Below, in pieces: positions 1-5,293 of a DNA stretch of 13,627 nucleotides (its first letter is position 1; each line of letters starts with the position of its first letter). Made by a program: the position numbers and the translations under genes. Source of the DNA: Nocardioidaceae bacterium (lineage in GTDB: Bacteria; Actinomycetota; Actinomycetes; Propionibacteriales; Nocardioidaceae); contig JAICRS010000058.1 in NCBI GenBank assembly GCA_025966335.1, forward strand, positions 1 to 13,627, given 5' to 3'. The notes below the pieces were generated by a model, which did no database searches, was not told the origin of the DNA, and worked only from the letters and a program-made list of their open reading frames with translations.

Positions 1-151
1 GACGGACGATGTCCATCCCCACGTTGATCTTCTGCTGACGGCGGGAGGCCGCGTCCGCGGCCGGGGTGAAGGCGAACATCGTGGCCGTGAGGGCGACGAC
101 GATCATCAGCGGCAGCAGGACAGCGCTGCGCGCACGAAAAGATGCAGGCAT
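1..151 (-). CDS. Secreted protein, N-terminal fragment (possible cell-wall hydrolase)
   Basis: The first 50 codons of a minus-strand gene that runs off the left edge. The ATG at 149-151 follows a purine-rich ribosome site (GGGAAGGGAA). The product starts with a Sec-type signal peptide: MPASFRARS, then a hydrophobic core of about 20 residues, then a small-residue stretch ending TPAADAAS with a plausible cleavage site near residue 35. The mature part begins RRQQKINVGMDIVR. No catalytic domain is in the window. The leader carries a c-di-AMP riboswitch, which in actinobacteria commonly controls secreted peptidoglycan hydrolases such as NlpC/P60, Rpf or M23 proteins. From that and the look of the mature N-terminus I infer an NlpC/P60-type hydrolase, but the rest of the gene is needed. 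That it is an exported protein is much surer than its function. Confidence 0.75.
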   Translation of the reverse strand, partial: MPASFRARSAVLLPLMIVVALTATMFAFTPAADAASRRQQKINVGMDIVR

Positions 152-157
152 GAAGAG

Positions 158-167
158 TTCCCTTCCC
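158..167 (-). promoter_or_regulatory. Ribosome binding site touching riboswitch P1
   Basis: GGGAAGGGAA lies 6 bases before the ATG at 149-151 and fixes that start. Its first bases (GGG, 165-167) are also the 3' end of the proposed riboswitch P1 helix. Formation of P1 could therefore affect ribosome access. Confidence 0.6.
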
Positions 168-351
168 ACGCCTGTGAGGTGAGCTGTCGGGTTAGAGCTG
201 AAAGGTGCTCTGTCGCGGCCGCCCGTTCGGGCCGGCGCGCGCACTTCACCCCGAGCGCCGCGTGTGCACGTGGCGCATGAAGAGTTGGGTCCCCCACTCC
301 TACCCAAGTGATCTGGTCGATTGACATGACAGGGGCCGGTCGACAGGTGGG
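165..351 (-). promoter_or_regulatory. c-di-AMP riboswitch (ydaO/yuaA type)
   Basis: The leader of the secreted-protein gene, read on the minus strand, carries the conserved blocks of the ydaO class in the right order: GGGGGACCCA (286-295), GGGGTGAA (245-252) and the 3' block CCCGACAGCTCACCTC followed by ACAGGCG (169-191). Between them are a GC-rich hairpin and a small AGAGC/GCTCT hairpin. A closing P1 helix can be drawn between 343-351 (CCCACCTGT) and 165-175 (ACAG-gc-GTGGG, a two-base bulge). Members of this class bind cyclic di-AMP and usually switch the downstream gene off when it is abundant, linking wall remodelling to turgor and potassium state. The blocks are seen directly. The outer limits are estimated from the P1 pairing. 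A covariance-model search with the Rfam ydaO-yuaA model would settle it. Confidence 0.88.
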
Positions 352-623
352 TAGGACTCGGCGTACCCGTCGACCGGTATGTAGTTGTGGAGCCGATCCG
401 AGCCCTGGCTGAACCCCCGCCCGCCGAACGAGTCTCGAAATCGAACTCCGGAAGAATAGGCACATCCGGGCCGAAGATTCCAATCCGGTCACGAAATGGT
501 CCGTCCGCCAGGTCACACCCGCGGCCGGTTCCCCGCGGGGACGGCGCGCACCAGGTAGTGCTAGATCACACGAGGCTCGACGTTTGCCCGCGCGACGGCG
601 CCGGCAGAACTTACGCTTTTTCC
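352..623. other. Divergent intergenic region
   Basis: About 270 bases lie between the riboswitch and the PAP2 gene. The plus-strand reading frame stays open from 387, but the encoded peptide is Pro/Arg-rich and unlike the membrane protein that follows, so I read it as non-coding. A 7-bp GC hairpin (CCCGCGG 518-524 with CCGCGGG 533-539) is present. A TACATA hexamer on the minus strand (378-383) is a weak -10 candidate for the riboswitch transcript, without a clear -35 partner. Confidence 0.5.
612..617 (+). promoter_or_regulatory. Candidate -10 element for a leaderless PAP2 mRNA
   Basis: TACGCT fits the TANNNT pattern of actinobacterial -10 boxes. It ends 6 bases before the GTG at 624, which would place transcription start on the start codon itself. 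No convincing -35 and no Shine-Dalgarno sequence are seen. This is inference from spacing only. Confidence 0.3.
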
Positions 624-1655
624 GTGTCGGCGGAGAGCTTCCGGTTCGCGGGCGTCGTCGCGCTCGGTACGGCGTGCGCGGCGGCGCTCGTCGCGCTGCT
701 CCACGACCTGCCGCTGCGGGATCCCGACGGGTTCGCCGGCCCGAACTACATCCGGCTGCCGCTGATCCTCCTGGTCGCCTTCCTGACCGACGTGGTCCCG
801 CGCACCGTGCTCCGAGCGTCGAGCCTGCGCTCCGCACCCGCCGCGTTCGCCGCGGTCACCCGGGAGCGGTGGCCGCGGGCCCACGTCCGGTTCGCGCTGC
901 TCGGGCTCGGCACGTGGTACCTGACCTACGTCGCGTTCCGGAACCTGAAGAGCTTCGTTCCCTTCGTCAACGATCGTCTGTGGGACGGTGAGCTGGCCGC
1001 CGTCGACCGGTTGCTGTTCCTCGGTCACGACCCGGCCGGGGTACTGCACCACCTGCTCGGCACCGGCTGGGCCGCGCACACGATGTCGTGGATCTACCTT
1101 GCCTGGATCGTCTTCGTGCCGTTCTCGCTCGTGGTGGCACTGGTCTGGTCCCGCAACGTGACCGCGGGCGCGTGGTACGTCACCGCGGTCGCCGTCGACT
1201 GGGTGCTCGGCGTGGCGACGTACTACCTGCTGCCGACGGTCGGGCCGATCTACGCCCGCCCGGAGCAGTTCGACGGCCTGGCGCACACCTACGTCACCGA
1301 CCTGCAGGTGATCATGATCGGGGACCGGCAGGAGGTGCTCGCCGATCCGGCAGCCACCGATGCCGTGCAGACGATCGCGGCCTTCGCGTCGCTGCACGTG
1401 GGCATCATGGTCACCGCCTGCCTGGTCGCCCATCTGTTGGAGCTGCCCCCACGGGTGCGCGGCGCGCTGTGGACGTTCCTCGCGCTGACCGTCGTGTCGA
1501 CGGTCTACCTCGGTTGGCACTACGCGGGTGACGCACTGGGCGGTGCGCTGCTCGGCGCGGCCGGGATGTGGGTCGGCGCGATCGCCACCGGCAACCACGT
1601 CCGGGGACGGCCGGTCCACCTCCCCCAGCACGCCCGCGAGCAGGCCCGGGTCTGA
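624..1655 (+). CDS. PAP2-superfamily integral membrane phosphatase/phosphotransferase
   Basis: The product is 343 residues with about 7-8 membrane segments. It carries the catalytic pattern of the PAP2 / AUR1-like (PAP2_3) group: LPTVGP after the fifth segment, then FASLHVG with His258, and GWHYAGD with His299 and Asp303. The family's His-His-Asp triad sits at the outer membrane face, and members hydrolyse or transfer lipid-linked phosphate (phosphatidate, polyprenyl or inositol-phospholipid substrates). The substrate here cannot be told. I chose the GTG at 624 because the sequence becomes membrane-protein-like there and a -10-like box sits 6 bases upstream. An in-frame GTG at 558 is the alternative, and the still longer frame from 387 looks non-coding. 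The gene stands alone, divergent from the riboswitch gene and convergent with the HIT gene. Confidence 0.85.
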   Translation: MSAESFRFAGVVALGTACAAALVALLHDLPLRDPDGFAGPNYIRLPLILLVAFLTDVVPRTVLRASSLRSAPAAFAAVTRERWPRAHVRFALLGLGTWYLTYVAFRNLKSFVPFVNDRLWDGELAAVDRLLFLGHDPAGVLHHLLGTGWAAHTMSWIYLAWIVFVPFSLVVALVWSRNVTAGAWYVTAVAVDWVLGVATYYLLPTVGPIYARPEQFDGLAHTYVTDLQVIMIGDRQEVLADPAATDAVQTIAAFASLHVGIMVTACLVAHLLELPPRVRGALWTFLALTVVSTVYLGWHYAGDALGGALLGAAGMWVGAIATGNHVRGRPVHLPQHAREQARV

Positions 1656-1669
1656 GCCAGGCTCAGCCC
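1648..1669 (+). terminator. Hairpin at the end of the PAP2 gene
   Basis: GGG-t-CTGAGC, a CAG loop, then GCTCAG-CCC: 6 plus 3 base pairs with one bulged T, spanning the TGA stop. No T-run follows, so it is at best a U-less actinobacterial-style terminator. Confidence 0.35.
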
Positions 1670-1703
1670 AGCACCGCCAGGCCATGGCGCTCGTCCGGCC
1701 GGG

Positions 1704-1725
1704 TGGTACCCGACCTCGCGGGTGC
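1704..1725. terminator. Hairpin between convergent genes
   Basis: GGTACCCG (1704-1711) pairs with CGGGTGCC (1718-1725) over a 6-base loop with one G-T wobble. Flanking CATGGC (1682-1687) and GCCATG (1723-1728) are also complementary and would compete with it. The position, just after the stop of the HIT gene and between converging genes, fits a bidirectional terminator. There is no T-run. Confidence 0.35.
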
Positions 1726-1734
1726 CATGACGGT

Positions 1735-2178
1735 TCAGCCGGCGAACCCGTCGACGGCCTCCGGCGGCAGGGACGAGCGCAGCCGCTCGGCGTACTCGGC
1801 CGCCTCCGCCGGTGCGTCGTACTTCGTCCGGGGCCAGAAGAACCCGCGCAGCCCGTCGCCCTTCGTGCGGGGCACCACGTGCAGGTGCAGGTGCGCCACG
1901 CTCTGGCTGACCACGTTGTTCATCGCCACGAACGACCCCTGCGCGCCGAGGCCGTCGACCATCGCGGAGGCGAGCCACTGCCCCGCCTCCAGGAACGGTG
2001 AACGCAGGTCGGCCGGCAGCTCCGGCAACGTCACCACGTGCCGGCGAGGCACCACCAGGGTGTGGCCCTTGAACACCGGTCGGGCGTCGAGGAACGCCGC
2101 GACGTCCGGCGTCCGGAGCACCAGGTGGCCTGGCTTGTCACCGTCGGCGATCGCGCAGAACAAGCAGTCGGGTGGCAC
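1735..2178 (-). CDS. HIT-family nucleotide-binding hydrolase
   Basis: A 147-residue protein with the histidine-triad signature H96-L-H98-L-H100-VVP near residue 96 and the usual HIT opening CLFC (Cys5, Cys8), as in zinc-binding family members. GHTLVVPRRHV (about 38-48) and the NNVVSQSVAH lead-in to the triad are also typical. HIT proteins (HINT/Fhit-like) are cytoplasmic hydrolases of nucleoside phosphoramidates, AMP conjugates or dinucleoside polyphosphates. The exact substrate cannot be read here. The start is the GTG at 2176-2178; no Shine-Dalgarno precedes it. It lies 15 bases after the ATP-grasp ligase gene and could be the last gene of that operon, or have its own leaderless transcript. 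ATP-grasp ligases using an acyl-phosphate release ADP rather than AMP, so a direct metabolic link is not obvious. Confidence 0.92.
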   Translation of the reverse strand: MPPDCLFCAIADGDKPGHLVLRTPDVAAFLDARPVFKGHTLVVPRRHVVTLPELPADLRSPFLEAGQWLASAMVDGLGAQGSFVAMNNVVSQSVAHLHLHVVPRTKGDGLRGFFWPRTKYDAPAEAAEYAERLRSSLPPEAVDGFAG

Positions 2179-2184
2179 GGTCCG

Positions 2185-2190
2185 AGGGTA
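2185..2190 (-). promoter_or_regulatory. Candidate -10 element for a leaderless HIT mRNA
   Basis: On the minus strand TACCCT (TANNNT) ends exactly 6 bases before the GTG start of the HIT gene, the spacing expected for a leaderless transcript. No matching -35 is seen inside the end of the ligase gene. Confidence 0.3.
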
Positions 2191-2193
2191 GCC

Positions 2194-3789
2194 TCAGCCG
2201 GTCGCCGGGAGCGGGCTCTCCCGCAGCGCTGCGGCCGCCTCGTCGAGCACGGTCCGCTGCGCGCGCTCGTACGTCGCCTCCGCCTGCGCCGCACTGTCCC
2301 CGACGGCGGTGAGCCCCACCCGGCCGTGCTCCGTGAGGCTGCTGATCATGTGGAACACCACACCGCGCTGCCGGGACTGGTCGAAGTGCAGGCCGTGCCT
2401 GGCGACGACGTCGAAGAGGTCGGCGATGCTGAGCGCACGGAGCTCCGGCGACTCGAGGTGGTCGGTCGCGACCAGGTGCTTCTCCTGCCCGGTCGCCGTC
2501 ACGAACAGGCCGGAGTCCGCGTGGTAGAGGCCGTCGGTGAGGAACTGCAGGGTCAGGAACGGGTGCGTGGTCCCGCCTTTGCGCAGGTTCAGCTCGATCG
2601 CGTACGACGACCACGTGCCGTCGCGGGAACGGACGACGACGAAGTCGACGGCGAAGCGGCCGAGCACCCCGAGTCCGGCGAGGTGCTCGGCGATCGTGAG
2701 TGCATGCCCGCTGATCTGGCGGGAGTAGTCGGGGTCGGCCGGGAACACGCAGCCGAGGTAGCTCTGCCCGCTGGTACCGCCGAGCAGCTGGTCATGGGTG
2801 GAGAGGAGCTCGACGCGCCGGTCGGGTGTCACCCGGAGCTGGACACTGGGGCTGCGCAGCTCCTCACCGGTGATGCGTTCCTCGACGATCCCACCGCCCT
2901 CGGCCAGCTTGACGAGATAGGCGTCGAGCGGTGTGGTCAGCGACTCCAGCTGCATCGCGAGCACTCGCCGCCGGGTCTCCTCCCGTTCGCCGCTCGAGCC
3001 GGGATCAGGCAGCCCGCGCAGGTCCACCAGCGCGTTGCCGGCCCCGGAGACGCCCTCGTTGAGCTTGACGATCACCTCGGACACCGTCCGGCGTACACCT
3101 CTGATCTGACCGATCGCGGCGACCACGTCCTCGACCCCGCGCAGGTCCTCGTGACCGAGCGGGTAGGGAATGCCCACCTCGGCGAAGAGCCGTCGGCAGC
3201 CGGTCTTGGAGCCGAGCTCGGACAGCCGCGGGTCGGCGCCGTACATCGGGATCCCCAGGCACAGCGCGACATCACGCTCGAGCTCCGTCGTGTTGTACGG
3301 GATCAGGTGGCACCGTTGCGGGTTCGGGATCTGCCCCCCGATGCGGGCGAGCAGCCGCGGCCGATCGAGCAGCTTCTCGCTGAGCGAACGCGGGGAAGAG
3401 TCGTCGACGGAGATCAGGGACAGCCGTGCCCGTGCGTGGCTGGGGATGACGCCGGGAAGCAGGGCGAGGTAGTACTCGATGATCGTCGGGGCCACCGGCA
3501 TCGAGGTCACGTAGATCATCCGGAGCCGCGGCTGGCGGAGCAGCAGGAGGAGGAACAGGAACCGCTCCTCGTAGGCCTGGGTGAGGCTGCCGGGGTTCGG
3601 CACCGCCCGGTCCAGGGTGACCGACGGCACCACCACCACCGACTCGTCGTGATGGTTGAGCCGCATCGAGTCCCATACCCCGGCCATCCGGTGCTGCAAC
3701 CGGTCGAAGCGCGCGTACCGGTCGCTCTCGGTGAGCTGCGACAGCGTCTCCGGCCCCAGGGTGACGTCCCCCTCGAGCATCCCGGTCAT
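2194..3789 (-). CDS. PGM1-type ATP-grasp peptide ligase
   Basis: The product is 531 residues and resembles the peptide ligase PGM1 family (PGM1 makes peptide bonds in pheganomycin biosynthesis). The N-terminal part (about 50-170) has the pre-ATP-grasp look: VPNPGSLTQAYEERF, then MIYVTSMPV. The ATP-grasp core follows: IVKLNEGVSGAGN with Lys242, GGGIVEERI, and the metal-binding AIELNLRKGGTTHPF with Glu399 and Asn401. The end (GVVFHMISSLTEHGRVG, about 475-490) matches the family's C-terminal domain. Such enzymes activate a carboxylate with ATP and join it to an amine. The ATG at 3787-3789 overlaps the stop of the cyclase gene by 4 bases, so it is translated in coupling with a signalling operon. 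No non-ribosomal or peptide-precursor gene is nearby, so the substrate is unknown. It may make or modify a small amide compound rather than an antibiotic. Confidence 0.85.
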   Translation of the reverse strand: MTGMLEGDVTLGPETLSQLTESDRYARFDRLQHRMAGVWDSMRLNHHDESVVVVPSVTLDRAVPNPGSLTQAYEERFLFLLLLLRQPRLRMIYVTSMPVAPTIIEYYLALLPGVIPSHARARLSLISVDDSSPRSLSEKLLDRPRLLARIGGQIPNPQRCHLIPYNTTELERDVALCLGIPMYGADPRLSELGSKTGCRRLFAEVGIPYPLGHEDLRGVEDVVAAIGQIRGVRRTVSEVIVKLNEGVSGAGNALVDLRGLPDPGSSGEREETRRRVLAMQLESLTTPLDAYLVKLAEGGGIVEERITGEELRSPSVQLRVTPDRRVELLSTHDQLLGGTSGQSYLGCVFPADPDYSRQISGHALTIAEHLAGLGVLGRFAVDFVVVRSRDGTWSSYAIELNLRKGGTTHPFLTLQFLTDGLYHADSGLFVTATGQEKHLVATDHLESPELRALSIADLFDVVARHGLHFDQSRQRGVVFHMISSLTEHGRVGLTAVGDSAAQAEATYERAQRTVLDEAAAALRESPLPATG

Positions 3790-4913
3790 GACGGCAGCCG
3801 TGCCTCGTCGAGGCCCCTGATGTCGTAGGCACGGACCGGTCGGCTGAAGCCCTTCAGGTCGAGGTCGCCCACCCGGTCACCGACCGCGATCTCCTCCACG
3901 GCCGAGTAGACCCGCTGCGAGACCAGGATCTGCCACGGACGCGCCTCGGAGCACAGCCGGGCGGCCACATTGGTGACGCTGCCGATCGCGGCGTAGTCGT
4001 AGCGCCCCTCGAAGCCGATCCGGCCGAGGGTCGCGTACCCCTGGGCGACTCCGACACCGAAGCCGAGCTCGTGCCCGCGCCGGGTCCACGACTCGGCCAG
4101 CTCCCGGACCCGGGCCCGCATCGCCACCGCCATCCGCACCGCGCGCACCGCCGGGTCCACGCACGGCAACGGGTCGTTGAAGAACACCATCAGCCCGTCG
4201 CCGGTGAACCGCTCCAGGGTGCCTTCGAAGCGGAAGACCAGGTCGCCGAGGGCGCGGTGGTACTCGCCCAGGACCCCCATCACCTCCTCCGGCTCGCTGG
4301 ACTCGGCGAACGGTGTGAAGTCGCGCAGGTCGCAGAACACCACCACGATCTCGCGCCGATGGCTCTCCAGGAACGACTCGTCGCCGGAGCTGACCACCAG
4401 GTCTGCGAGCTGCGGGGAGAGGAACCTGCGCAGTCGTCCGATGCGCTGCAGCTCCTCGACCTGGGCCGCGACCCGCTGCTCGAGCTCGGAGTTCCACGCC
4501 GCGAGCTCCTCGGACTGCCGGAGCACCGTGTCGTGGTACTGCTTCACCCTGGCCAGTGACGCGACCCGGGCCAGCAGCTCCCCCTGGTTGAACGGCTTGG
4601 TGACGAAGTCGTCCGCCCCCGCCTCGATCGCGTGCAGCTTCTCCTGGTCGCCGCTGGCGGTGATCATCACCACCGGCAGGAACGCGGTCGCCGGGTCCGC
4701 GCGGATCCGGCGGCACACCTCGTAGCCGTCCATGCCCGGCATCAGGATGTCGAGCAGCACCAGGTCGATGTCACCGTCGGCCAGGGCCTTCAGCGCCTCC
4801 TCGCCCGAGCCGGCCGTCACCACCCGGTAGCCGCGGGGCGCCAGGACCGCGTCCAGCAACCGGGTGTTCGCCGGCTGGTCGTCGACGACCAGGATCGTCG
4901 CGTCCGGGCTCAT
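3786..4913 (-). CDS. Receiver domain fused to class III adenylate/guanylate cyclase
   Basis: A 375-residue soluble protein. Residues 5-122 form a complete receiver domain: acidic pair Asp11-Asp12, phospho-acceptor Asp55 in LLDILMPGMDG, Thr85, Lys106 in TKPF. A helical linker (about 125-160, LRQSEELAAWNSELEQRV) leads to a class III cyclase domain (about 185-370). Both metal-binding aspartates are present (CDLRDFT Asp195; FTGDG Asp239), as are the transition-state pair Asn315 and Arg319 (SVTNVAARL). The usual adenine-selecting Lys is Arg235 (ERFTGD) and the Asp/Thr partner position is Ala308 (YAAIG), so the base choice cannot be assumed. Phosphorylation presumably changes cyclase activity. The start ATG overlaps the stop of the upstream receiver gene by 4 bases, and the stop overlaps the ligase gene by 4 bases. 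Confidence 0.93.
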   Translation of the reverse strand: MSPDATILVVDDQPANTRLLDAVLAPRGYRVVTAGSGEEALKALADGDIDLVLLDILMPGMDGYEVCRRIRADPATAFLPVVMITASGDQEKLHAIEAGADDFVTKPFNQGELLARVASLARVKQYHDTVLRQSEELAAWNSELEQRVAAQVEELQRIGRLRRFLSPQLADLVVSSGDESFLESHRREIVVVFCDLRDFTPFAESSEPEEVMGVLGEYHRALGDLVFRFEGTLERFTGDGLMVFFNDPLPCVDPAVRAVRMAVAMRARVRELAESWTRRGHELGFGVGVAQGYATLGRIGFEGRYDYAAIGSVTNVAARLCSEARPWQILVSQRVYSAVEEIAVGDRVGDLDLKGFSRPVRAYDIRGLDEARLPS

Positions 4914-5293
4914 CGCGCACCGTCGCCGGCTGCCAGGAACCCGCCGACCTGCTCGGGGAGGGCGCGCACACTGATCGGCTTCTCGAGATAGCCGTCGAAG
5001 CCGGCCGCCAGCGCCCGGTCCCGGTCCTCCTTCATCGCGAACGCGGTGACGGCGACCACGGGCACCGGCCGGTGGTCGACCGTTCGCAGCCGTCGCAGCG
5101 CCTCCGCCCCGTCGATGCCGGGCAGCTGCAGGTCCATGAGCACCAGGTCGGGGGCGCTGTCCGCCGCGCGGGCGACGCCTTCCTCCCCGGTGGTCGCCTC
5201 GATCACCTCGTAGCCGGCGTACTCGAGCACGTCGCGCACCAGCTTCATGTTCTTGGCGTTGTCCTCGACGACCAGGATCCTCGGTCCCATCAC
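4910..5293 (-). CDS. Stand-alone response regulator receiver (DivK/CheY-like)
   Basis: A 127-residue single receiver domain with nothing attached. It has the full set of family residues: Glu10-Asp11, phospho-acceptor Asp54 in LMDLQLPGIDG, Thr83 and Lys105 in EKPIS. The AKNMKLVRDVLEYAGYEV stretch is close to the DivK group, whose members act by protein-protein contact or as phosphate shuttles, not by binding DNA. It most likely takes phosphate from the hybrid kinase encoded just upstream and hands it on, or competes for it. Two starts are possible: the GTG at 5291-5293 (4-base overlap with the kinase stop) and the ATG at 5288-5290 (1-base overlap, TGATG). Either gives translational coupling. 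Its own stop overlaps the cyclase start. Confidence 0.93.
   Translation of the reverse strand: MMGPRILVVEDNAKNMKLVRDVLEYAGYEVIEATTGEEGVARAADSAPDLVLMDLQLPGIDGAEALRRLRTVDHRPVPVVAVTAFAMKEDRDRALAAGFDGYLEKPISVRALPEQVGGFLAAGDGAR

Noticed and set aside
106..837. Long minus-strand open frame across the riboswitch and the PAP2 start
   Set aside because: Arg/Pro/Ala-rich jumble caused by high GC. It overlaps the riboswitch and a membrane-protein gene with clear motifs on the other strand.
2038..3828. 596-codon plus-strand open frame opposite the ligase gene
   Set aside because: Composition is Arg/Gly/Glu/His-rich with no domain. The minus strand encodes the recognisable PGM1-like ATP-grasp protein in the same stretch.
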